Assembly: GCA_034432555.1 (NCBI GenBank)
Contig: DAOUBW010000023.1
Span: 1-64,000 of the forward strand
Source of the DNA: CP2-2F sp034432555
Lineage (GTDB): Bacteria > Chloroflexota > Anaerolineae > Aggregatilineales > UBA2796
Reading direction: 5' to 3'
Length of the DNA stretch: 64,000 nt
Shown here piece after piece: positions 54,480-61,883 of the stretch; within the stretch, counting starts at the first letter, position 1, and each line of letters opens with the position of its first letter. The position numbers and the translations under genes are program-made. Under the pieces are notes generated by a model. That model made no database searches, had not been told where the DNA came from, and saw nothing but the letters and a program-made list of their open reading frames with translations.

Positions 54480-54518
54480 TGGTGCGCCGCTGCTCTGCGT
54501 TACGGTAGCGGCGCACCA
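54480..54518. terminator. Bidirectional terminator
   Basis: TGGTGCGCCGCT and AGCGGCGCACCA make a perfect 12-bp stem with a 15-base loop between the convergent xylB and response-regulator genes. Confidence 0.75.
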
Positions 54519-54539
54519 ACTCGGCAAGAGGTGACACAT

Positions 54540-54935
54540 TTAGCCTGCGGAAGCATCTTCCAGCACTTTACGCACGCTCCGCACCAATTCGGTTGGGCTA
54601 AAGGGCTTGGTGATGTAGTCGTTAACTTTGGCAATGTGCAGCCCCAGCACCTTATCAATACTTTGTGCTTTTGCCGTCAGCACGATCACCGGAATTTCTT
54701 TCATGCTCTCGTGGGCGCGCATTGCCTGATAGACTTCCCAGCCATCCATATCGGGCATCATCAGGTCGAGCAGCACAAGGTGCGGTTGCACCTGCTCAAT
54801 GGCAGCCAAGCCGTCGCGCCCGTTGCTGATGCCTGTTACATCGAAACCTTCGCGCCGCAAGATCAGCTTGACCAAATCAATTGTTTTAGGGTCGTCCTCA
54901 ATACAGACAATCCGTATCAGCCCCTCGTCGGTCAT
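54540..54935 (-). CDS. Single-domain response regulator
   Basis: This 131-aa CheY-like receiver has the acidic pair Asp14/Asp15, the phosphoryl acceptor Asp57 (LLDLMMPDMDG), Thr87 and Lys110 (YITKPF). No output domain follows, so it acts through a partner protein. No histidine kinase lies in the window. It is an orphan with a complete active site. Confidence 0.9.
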   Translation of the reverse strand: MTDEGLIRIVCIEDDPKTIDLVKLILRREGFDVTGISNGRDGLAAIEQVQPHLVLLDLMMPDMDGWEVYQAMRAHESMKEIPVIVLTAKAQSIDKVLGLHIAKVNDYITKPFSPTELVRSVRKVLEDASAG

Positions 54936-55074
54936 GAGACACGCTCCGATGAATAATGACAGTCCATTGTATGTAGTTTACCACAACCTTTAGCGCATGG
55001 CTGAATTTCATGAAATCTTCAGGAAATCTGAATTTTGTAAGGCAGGTTGAGGAGGGATAGCGGAAAGGAACTGT

Positions 55075-55106
55075 GGCTGCCTCAACGCTGGGTGGCTGAG
55101 GCAGCC
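55075..55106 (-). terminator. Terminator after phospholipase gene
   Basis: GGCTGCCTCA and TGAGGCAGCC form a perfect 10-bp stem just past the phospholipase stop, followed on the minus strand by a T-rich stretch. Confidence 0.65.
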
Positions 55107-55115
55107 GAGCATTCT

Positions 55116-55493
55116 TTAGCGGCGGCAGGCAGCTTGTTGTGCGCTGTTGAAGGCGCTCTGCCCAAACGTCCGAACAGCCTGATAGTACGTCCAAGCGGCG
55201 GCATAGCAGCTTGAGCGCGTCCACCAGGAGCGCTTGGCGCAAATTGCCTTCATGTCATCGTAGAAGCGGCTGTCGCAGGTGGCGCGGTTGCTGCCGCAGG
55301 TGCCGTAACAGTAGTCGTGGCGGTCGCAAGCGGGCGTGAACCACAGATCCGGCACGATGCCACCAAAGCCTTCAGGTCCGCAGCCGTTGCTGGTCTGGGC
55401 GGCGGCGGGTTGCACAGCGGTAGTGAGCGGCATTAGGCTGAGCAGGGTCAGCATTGCCGCCATGCCAAACAAAATCAAATTACGGAACTTCAT
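55116..55493 (-). CDS. Secreted prokaryotic phospholipase A2
   Basis: This 125-aa protein has a signal peptide ending near PAAAQ. The mature part has GCGPEGFGG, the calcium-loop region, then ACDRHDYCYGTCG with the His-Asp catalytic pair and TCDSRFYDDM. Six or more Cys residues suggest disulfides. This matches the small bacterial and fungal PLA2 group (PF09056 type), which cleaves the sn-2 ester of phospholipids. ATG 55493 follows AGGGGGA seven bases upstream. It is a single gene between its own terminator and that of gyrB. Confidence 0.85.
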   Translation of the reverse strand: MKFRNLILFGMAAMLTLLSLMPLTTAVQPAAAQTSNGCGPEGFGGIVPDLWFTPACDRHDYCYGTCGSNRATCDSRFYDDMKAICAKRSWWTRSSCYAAAWTYYQAVRTFGQSAFNSAQQAACRR

Positions 55494-55647
55494 AAATCTA
55501 TCCCCCTTCAAGTGATTGCTAAGCAGCCTAAGTATAAGGGCATTTGAGCGGCGAAAGGTTGTAAAGATTTGTTGAGGTTTTGAGGTAAACTGGTTAAACC
55601 TTTTTGGATGGATTCTATGCGCCTGTGGCATATTTTCGAGACAAACA

Positions 55648-55678
55648 CAACGGCTGAGGTAGGTTCGCTCAGCCGTTG
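55648..55678 (-). terminator. Terminator of gyrB
   Basis: CAACGGCTGAG and CTCAGCCGTTG form a perfect 11-bp stem with a 9-base loop, 30 bases past the gyrB stop. TGTTTGTC follows on the minus strand. Confidence 0.8.
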
Positions 55679-55707
55679 GTAGGCACTGTTAGCTTGGCGT
55701 GGCACGC

Positions 55708-57696
55708 CTAAACGTCGAGCGTGGCATCCTTCGAGTGCTGAATGATGAATTTGCGGCGCGGCGGCACAGCAGGTCCCATCAGCATATCAAAGGTTTGGTC
55801 GGCGGCGGCGGCGTCTTCACTGGTCACCAGTAGCAGAGTGCGGTTGGCAGGGTTCATCGTTGTTTCCCAAAGCTGCTCGGCGTTCATTTCGCCCAAGCCT
55901 TTGTAGCGCTGCACCACAACCTTATCCGGTTCAGGGTATTTTGCCAGCGCACGCGCCAGCAGTTGTTCTTCACGCACATTCGGTTCGGGGTAGAAATATT
56001 CCACCTGCTTGCGATAGTCTAGGCGAAAGAGCGGCGGCTGTGCGATGTACAGGCGCTTTTCGCGGATCAGATCGGGCATGTAGCGGTAAAAGAAAGTGAG
56101 TAGTAAGGTTCTGATGTGCGCGCCATCAACATCAGCATCAGTGAGCAAAAGCACGCGCCCATAGCGCAGTTTCTCAACGTTGAAATCCTCACGGATGCCC
56201 GTGCCAAGTGCAGCAATGAGCGCCTTAATCTCTTGGCTATCGAGGATGCGGTTGAGCGTGGCGCGTTCGGTATTCAGAATCTTACCGCGCAATGGTAAGA
56301 TTGCCTGAAAATGACGGTCACGGGCTTGTTTTGCACTTCCTCCTGCACTGTCGCCTTCTACGAGGAACAGTTCTGTTTGTAAACCTCTGTCAGAGCAATC
56401 CGCCAGCTTGCCGGGCAAGGTTGTGTTTGCCAGCAGACTCTTGCGTTCGCCCAACAGCAGTTCGCGCTGTTTATCCAATGCATCTTGGATTCGCATGGTG
56501 CTGAGGCATTTATCAACGATCTTGCGTGCCTCTTTCGGGTTGTTCTCCAAAAACTCGGTGAATGCCTCTGAGACGACCGACGAAACCGCCGAGCTGACTT
56601 CCGCGTTCATCAGCTTCACTTTGGTCTGGCTCTCGAACTGTGGCGCTGGGTGACGCACACTGACGATTGCCGTCAAGCCTTCCAGCGTGTGCCGACCGGT
56701 AAAGTTAGCATCGCGCTCTTTGAGCAAGCCTGCCTTGCGCGCATAGGCGTTGATGACGCGGGTGAGTGCTGAGCGTAAGCCAGTTTGGTGCGTGCCGCCA
56801 TCAGGCGTGTTGATGGTGTTGGCAAAGGCAAGTTCAGTGGTGTTGGTGGTCTCGGTGTATTGGAAAGCAAACTCGACCTCCATCGCCGCTTCCACCTCGC
56901 GCCCTTCGGCAAGCATGGTGAACTTAGACTCGCCCATGCCAGAAATCACATCGTGGACGGCGTCACGGTTACGGTTCAGGTAGCGGACGAACGACCGCAA
57001 GCCGCCCTCAAAGTAGAAGGTTGTCTCGCGTGGCAGCGGCGTTTCACGCTCATCTACAAGGCGAATGGTGACGCCACGCGTAACATATGCCATTTCGCGG
57101 AAGCGATCTGCCAATGTCTTGAAGTTGAAGTCGAAATCGCGCCGCACGCCTTCAAAGATGAGTGAGTCGGGATAGAAGCGGATGTGGGTGCCAGTTGGCG
57201 CGCCTTCAGGCAGCGGCTCAATTGCCTCCACATCGCCTTGCGGCTCGCCACGCACGTAGCGTTGCTGCCAGATGTAGCCATCGCGGTGAACTTCTGCCAC
57301 CAGCCATTCGGAAACGGCGTTGACCGCCTTCACACCCACACCATGCAGACCGCCGGAAACTTTATAAGCACCGCCGCCGAACTTGCCGCCAGCGTGTAAG
57401 CTGGTCAGCACCAATTCTAGCGTCGAGATGCCTTTCTGCCAGTGTTTTTCGACAGGAATACCGCCGCCATTGTCCGAGACGGTGATCGAACTATCGGCGT
57501 GAATAACCACTTGAATGAAATCACAGCGCCCTGCCATCGCCTCGTCAATGGCGTTGTCCACCACCTCGTAAACAAGGTGATGCAGGGCGTGAACGTCCGT
57601 GCCACCGATATACATGCCCGGGCGCAGGCGTACTGCCTCTAAGCCTTCAAGGGCGCGAATATCTTGCCCGGTTTGCTGTCGCTGCGGATCGGTCAC
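55708..57696 (-). CDS. gyrB: DNA gyrase subunit B (type IIA topoisomerase)
   Basis: This 662-aa protein has the GHKL ATPase (VVDNAIDEAMAG, DNGGGIPVE, GGLHGVGVKAVNA). The Toprim motifs are LVEGDSAGGSAKQ and LTDADVDGAHIRT, and the tail has YKGLGEMNAEQLWETTMNP. It is full length for the short form of GyrB. ParE is the alternative; the two are hard to separate by eye. I use GTG 57696, which has GGAGG five bases upstream; GTG 57708 would include that site in the coding part. gyrA is not adjacent. Confidence 0.88.
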   Translation of the reverse strand: MTDPQRQQTGQDIRALEGLEAVRLRPGMYIGGTDVHALHHLVYEVVDNAIDEAMAGRCDFIQVVIHADSSITVSDNGGGIPVEKHWQKGISTLELVLTSLHAGGKFGGGAYKVSGGLHGVGVKAVNAVSEWLVAEVHRDGYIWQQRYVRGEPQGDVEAIEPLPEGAPTGTHIRFYPDSLIFEGVRRDFDFNFKTLADRFREMAYVTRGVTIRLVDERETPLPRETTFYFEGGLRSFVRYLNRNRDAVHDVISGMGESKFTMLAEGREVEAAMEVEFAFQYTETTNTTELAFANTINTPDGGTHQTGLRSALTRVINAYARKAGLLKERDANFTGRHTLEGLTAIVSVRHPAPQFESQTKVKLMNAEVSSAVSSVVSEAFTEFLENNPKEARKIVDKCLSTMRIQDALDKQRELLLGERKSLLANTTLPGKLADCSDRGLQTELFLVEGDSAGGSAKQARDRHFQAILPLRGKILNTERATLNRILDSQEIKALIAALGTGIREDFNVEKLRYGRVLLLTDADVDGAHIRTLLLTFFYRYMPDLIREKRLYIAQPPLFRLDYRKQVEYFYPEPNVREEQLLARALAKYPEPDKVVVQRYKGLGEMNAEQLWETTMNPANRTLLLVTSEDAAAADQTFDMLMGPAVPPRRKFIIQHSKDATLDV

Positions 57697-57761
57697 AACG
57701 TCCTCCACTTGTTCGCTAAAATCGCTGAAAATGCTGATGAATACAGCCTAGAAACGCTTTC

Positions 57762-57790
57762 ATTATACCAGACTTTTGGCGGCAGGTCAA
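57762..57790 (-). promoter_or_regulatory. Sigma70 promoter of gyrB
   Basis: On the minus strand TTGACC (57790-57785) and a perfect TATAAT (57767-57762) are spaced by 17 bases. Confidence 0.8.
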
Positions 57791-57832
57791 AGACAAATGT
57801 TCGCGGCTACACGCAGCAAATAGGTTCACTTA

Positions 57833-57862
57833 TTGACATCACCTATATATGAAAAATAGAAT
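57833..57862 (+). promoter_or_regulatory. Sigma70 promoter of ABC exporter operon
   Basis: TTGACA (57833-57838) and TAGAAT (57857-57862) are 18 bases apart, 80 bases before the ATPase start codon. Confidence 0.65.
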
Positions 57863-57942
57863 ATTATTGCACGCAACAAATCCGCAAAGGCTGCGTATTG
57901 GAAGATTGTGCAGGATGTTTATGGCATGGAGAAGTAGTGACC

Positions 57943-58914
57943 ATGACGCCACTTGTCGAAATTCACGGTTTGAAGAAGCGCTATGCACCCAAGAATGGCG
58001 CAAGCGAAGGCAACTTTGCCGTTAAGGGCATCAGCCTGAGCATCCAAAAAGGTGAGATTTTTAGCCTGCTCGGTCCGAATGGCGCCGGCAAGACGACCAC
58101 TATCAGCATCATGAGCGGCTTGATCGCACCCACCGAGGGCGATGTCATCATTGGTGGGCATTCTATCAGCAACAATGCGGTGGCTGTCAAAAAGTTGATC
58201 GGCGTTGTGCCGCAAGAGATCGCACTCTACCCTGAGTTAAGCGCACGCGCTAACCTCGAATTTTTCGGTCGGTTGCAAGGGTTAAGCGGCGCAGTACTTG
58301 CCAAGCGCTGCGATGAGGTGCTAGAGTTCATCGGGCTGCGCGACAGGCAGCGTGAGCGGATAGATACTTTTTCTGGCGGCATGAAGCGCCGTGTGAACAT
58401 CGGTGTAGGGCTGCTGCACAAGCCGACACTCGTCTTTATGGATGAGCCGACGGTCGGTGTTGATCCGCAGAGTCGGCGCAGCATCCTAGACGCGGTGAAG
58501 GCGCTTAATCAGCAGGGCATGACGGTGCTTTACACCACGCACTACATGGAAGAGGCGGAAGAACTCTCGGATCGCGTTGGCATTATGGATCACGGTGAGC
58601 TGATCGCGCTTGGTAAGCAGATCGAACTCATCCAGCAGACGGGCGTTAAAGATGCAATCATCCTGAAACTTGCGCCAGAACACATTGAGGCAGCGCAAGC
58701 GCTCTTGCGTGCCTTGCCCGTCATCAACAGTGTTGAGGTAGAAGGTGAGCATAGCGACAAGCTGCACCTGCTCTCGGATCGCGGACGGCAAGCACTGCCG
58801 CACGTTATTCGCGCCCTTGATGAGGCAAACATGATCCCAAATGCTATCCAAATCAGCGAGCCAAACCTTGAAAGCGTTTTTCTGCACCTGACAGGGCGCG
58901 CACTGCGCGATTAA
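57943..58914 (+). CDS. ABC-2 exporter ATP-binding protein
   Basis: This 323-aa ATPase has Walker A GPNGAGKTT (around residue 46), the signature FSGGMKRR, Walker B LVFMDEPTVGVD and a C-terminal extension to the family's LESVFLHLTGR. It belongs to the drug/NatA-like ABC-2 group that powers export with the two permeases downstream. ATG 57943 has GGAGAAG eight bases upstream; GTG 57937 is an alternative. Confidence 0.9.
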   Translation: MTPLVEIHGLKKRYAPKNGASEGNFAVKGISLSIQKGEIFSLLGPNGAGKTTTISIMSGLIAPTEGDVIIGGHSISNNAVAVKKLIGVVPQEIALYPELSARANLEFFGRLQGLSGAVLAKRCDEVLEFIGLRDRQRERIDTFSGGMKRRVNIGVGLLHKPTLVFMDEPTVGVDPQSRRSILDAVKALNQQGMTVLYTTHYMEEAEELSDRVGIMDHGELIALGKQIELIQQTGVKDAIILKLAPEHIEAAQALLRALPVINSVEVEGEHSDKLHLLSDRGRQALPHVIRALDEANMIPNAIQISEPNLESVFLHLTGRALRD

Positions 58915-58927
58915 GGAGCGCCACACA

Positions 58928-60175
58928 ATGGACATCCGCAAAGTCTTTCAGATTATCCTTCACAACATTCGGCTGTGGTTTGCCGACCCAACCGCGCTCT
59001 TTTTCACGCTGATCGCGCCTTTCGTGCTGACCGTCATTATCTCATTAGCATTCAGCAATTTGGGCGGCAGTGCCGCGCCTGTGGAGAACATCCCGACCCT
59101 GATCGTCAATCAGGATCAGGGCAGCCCCTTTGGCAATTTTGGCGCGCAGATGGAGGCGCTCTTCCTCGATCCACCCGCAGGGCTTGCTGAACTGATCAGT
59201 GTGGAAGCGCTCACCGATATTGATGAGGCGCGGCAGCGCGTCCGCGAGGGTGAAGCGCGGGCTGCTATCCTCATCCCACCTGATTTTTCGGCGCGCTTGA
59301 ACGCTGCCAGCCCAACCTTTGGGCAGCAAAAGGTTGAGGTAGAACTCTACCGCGATGCCAACAGCGCCATCTCGCCGCAGATTGTGAGTGCCATCGTCCG
59401 CCAGTTCCTGAACAGCTTTGCCAATGCCAACATCGCCGTGAGTGCCGCTGCTGCGCAAAATCCGCTCTTGGTGGTGCGGGCTGCCGAAATTGGGCAGGCA
59501 GTGGCAAATGCCGAGCCGCTCATTGAGCTGAATGTGACAGAAGGCAGGCAGGCGCAGCGCACCAGCTTTAACGGGCTGCAAATCTTTGCGCCGAATATGT
59601 CGGTCTTTTTTCTCGCCTTTGCCATGGCAGTCGGCGTCGTGCAGATCATGGTGGAAAAAGAGAACGGCACGCTTGGGCGAATGCTTGCCACGCCAACCAC
59701 ACGCACCACGATTCTCGCAGGCATGTTTGGCGCAACCTACATCAACGGCGTGATCCAGCTTACGCTGCTGATTGTGGCAACCTCGCTGTTTGGCGCGCTG
59801 CTTGGCACAGAGGTCGCCGTCTGGGGGACGGACATTCCAGCGCTGGCGCTGCTGGTGCTGGTGGTGACAGCGGCTTTCATTGGGCTTGGTACAATTATCG
59901 CAGGCTTATCCAAAGACCGCGTTCAGGCGCAGGTGCTTTCCAACGCTATCCTGATTGTGCTGGGCATTTTGGGCGGTGCATTCTTCGGCAGCGGTGATGG
60001 CAGCCCGCCGCTGGGTGCAGTCAGCTACCTTTCGCCGAATTACTGGGGCGCAAACGCTTTTACGCAGCTTGCCGGTGGCACTTTTCCAGTCACGCATTTC
60101 GTCGTGCTGTTGGGCATGTTCGTGGTGCTGTTTAGCGTTGGGTTGCTGCTCTTTAGCCGCCGTGTGGAGATTTAA
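58928..60175 (+). CDS. ABC-2 exporter permease
   Basis: This 415-aa permease has one N-terminal helix (ALFFTLIAPFVLTVIISLAF). A large external domain follows to about residue 215, then five helices. MVEKENGTLGRMLATPTTR is the cytoplasmic coupling motif of ABC-2 permeases. AAGGAG lies nine bases before the start. It pairs with the next permease; the transported compound is unknown. Confidence 0.9.
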   Translation: MDIRKVFQIILHNIRLWFADPTALFFTLIAPFVLTVIISLAFSNLGGSAAPVENIPTLIVNQDQGSPFGNFGAQMEALFLDPPAGLAELISVEALTDIDEARQRVREGEARAAILIPPDFSARLNAASPTFGQQKVEVELYRDANSAISPQIVSAIVRQFLNSFANANIAVSAAAAQNPLLVVRAAEIGQAVANAEPLIELNVTEGRQAQRTSFNGLQIFAPNMSVFFLAFAMAVGVVQIMVEKENGTLGRMLATPTTRTTILAGMFGATYINGVIQLTLLIVATSLFGALLGTEVAVWGTDIPALALLVLVVTAAFIGLGTIIAGLSKDRVQAQVLSNAILIVLGILGGAFFGSGDGSPPLGAVSYLSPNYWGANAFTQLAGGTFPVTHFVVLLGMFVVLFSVGLLLFSRRVEI

Positions 60176-60178
60176 GCG

Positions 60179-61426
60179 ATGCGGAACATATTAACAGTTG
60201 CTTTTACGCAAATTCAGGTGCAGCTTGCCGAGCGTGGCACGCTGATCACGCTTTTTGTGGTGCCGATCATCATGATGATCGCTATTGGCACTTTCTCTGG
60301 ACAGGGTGGTATTTCAACGGGACGTATAGACATCACACACGGCGGCGATCCACTTGCCCAACAATTTGTGCTGCTGCTGCGGCAAGAAGGCGCTAAAGAA
60401 GTGGACAGCGTGCGCTTGTTTGAAGTCTGCGACCTGAGCGCGCCGAGCCTGCAAAGCGAAGCGTGCGCGCTGGACGGCTTAGCAGAGGCTGAGTCGGCGG
60501 CTGCTTTTGCCACAGCGCGTGTGGACGAACGGCAGAGCCTTGCTGCCGTGGTGCTGCCAGCAACCTTCAGCGATGACCTGCAAGCAGGGCGTAAGGTCGT
60601 GATCGGGCTGAAGGTGCAGAGCGGAAATCCGTTTGGCGCGCAAAATGTGCAGCGCTATGTGGAAGCGGTCAACGCACGTATCAGCGGCGCGGTCATCGCA
60701 GCCAAGTCGGTGACGGAACTTGCCAATGGTGATAGCGCCTTTTATAGGGCGGTCTACAGGGCGGCAGAAGCAGCTTGGGCAACCGATCCCGTCCGTGTGA
60801 ACGAAACAACCAGCACCGTGACGGGCGGACAATCCGCCAGCGGCTTTGGGCAGAGCGTGCCGGGCATTGGTAGCATGTTCGTGCTGATCAACGCGGCGGC
60901 ACTTGCCCAAATCTTCGTCACAGAGCGCAAGCGCTATACTTTGCAGCGCCTGATTATGATGCCGATGCCGCGTTCACATATCCTGATCGGCAAGCTGTTT
61001 GGGCAGTTCTTGCTGTGCTTGGGCAGCTTCTCGGTGATGTTGGGCGTTGGTTCGCTGCTGGGCGTGCAGTGGGGTAATCTCGTGGCGTTGATGGTGCTGG
61101 TGATCGTGTTCACGCTGTGTGCGACGGCGCTCGGTTTAGCGATTGCTGCTGTAGCGCGCAGTGCCAGCCAAGCCGCCAGCATCGGCTTTCTGATCCCGAT
61201 GGTGATGGCACCGCTTGGCGGCGCGTGGTGGCCCCTTGAAATCACACCGCAAGCAATGCAAACTGTAGCGCGCTTCCTCTCACCAATCACTTGGTCGCAA
61301 GAGGCGTTCGGCACGCTGATCTACTATGGTGGCACGCTAACGGACATCCTGCCGAATCTCGCCGCGCTGTTGATCTTCACGGCAGTCTTTTTCGGCTTTG
61401 GCATGTGGCGTTTCCGCTTGGATTAA
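60179..61426 (+). CDS. ABC-2 exporter permease
   Basis: This 415-aa protein has the same layout as its neighbour: an N-terminal helix, an external domain to about residue 220 and a five-helix bundle. Its coupling motif is ERKRYTLQRLIMMPMPRSH. It starts three bases after the previous stop. The exporter is therefore one ATPase and a permease heterodimer. Confidence 0.9.
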   Translation: MRNILTVAFTQIQVQLAERGTLITLFVVPIIMMIAIGTFSGQGGISTGRIDITHGGDPLAQQFVLLLRQEGAKEVDSVRLFEVCDLSAPSLQSEACALDGLAEAESAAAFATARVDERQSLAAVVLPATFSDDLQAGRKVVIGLKVQSGNPFGAQNVQRYVEAVNARISGAVIAAKSVTELANGDSAFYRAVYRAAEAAWATDPVRVNETTSTVTGGQSASGFGQSVPGIGSMFVLINAAALAQIFVTERKRYTLQRLIMMPMPRSHILIGKLFGQFLLCLGSFSVMLGVGSLLGVQWGNLVALMVLVIVFTLCATALGLAIAAVARSASQAASIGFLIPMVMAPLGGAWWPLEITPQAMQTVARFLSPITWSQEAFGTLIYYGGTLTDILPNLAALLIFTAVFFGFGMWRFRLD

Positions 61427-61430
61427 AGGC

Positions 61431-61832
61431 ATGAGCAATACATCGTATTTATTCCTCACCCTTATTTGGAGCGCGCCACTGATCGCACTCCAATGGCTGA
61501 TCAGCCTTGATGTGCTGATCAGCCGTTGGCGCGTCTGGCTGCCTGCCAGCCTGCTGACGACGTTCTACCTGATCGGCGTGGATGCCGTGGCGCTGGGCTT
61601 AGGCGTGTGGGTGGTTGATCTGCGCGCGCTGAGCGGCATGTTGCTGCCTGTGGTCAATGTGCCGCTTGAACACGCCCTATACTGGGCAGCACTTTGCACA
61701 CTGACGGTGCAAACGCTCATCTTGTGGCGTGAACGGGCGCGTTTGTGGGCGCGGATCAAGCGCTTTGCGTGGCTGATTCGCGGCGGCTGGGCAGCCTTGC
61801 GCACTGAACGCGAAAATGAGCCGCACGCTTAG
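61431..61832 (+). CDS. Lycopene-cyclase-domain membrane protein
   Basis: This 133-aa protein has three helices. It resembles the CrtY-type lycopene cyclase domain: RWRVWLPASLLTTFYLIGVD, then GVWVVDL, then VPLEHALYWAALCTL, where the family has a Pro-x-Glu(Glu) motif. Such domains pair to make heterodimeric carotenoid cyclases. Here only one domain and no other carotenoid gene is seen. It lies four bases after the exporter and is probably in the same operon. Identification is by pattern memory and moderate. Confidence 0.5.
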   Translation: MSNTSYLFLTLIWSAPLIALQWLISLDVLISRWRVWLPASLLTTFYLIGVDAVALGLGVWVVDLRALSGMLLPVVNVPLEHALYWAALCTLTVQTLILWRERARLWARIKRFAWLIRGGWAALRTERENEPHA

Positions 61833-61883
61833 CTTTGGGCTATACTCATCCACAGAATGCCTTTTCAGAAAGAAGTTTTAAGG

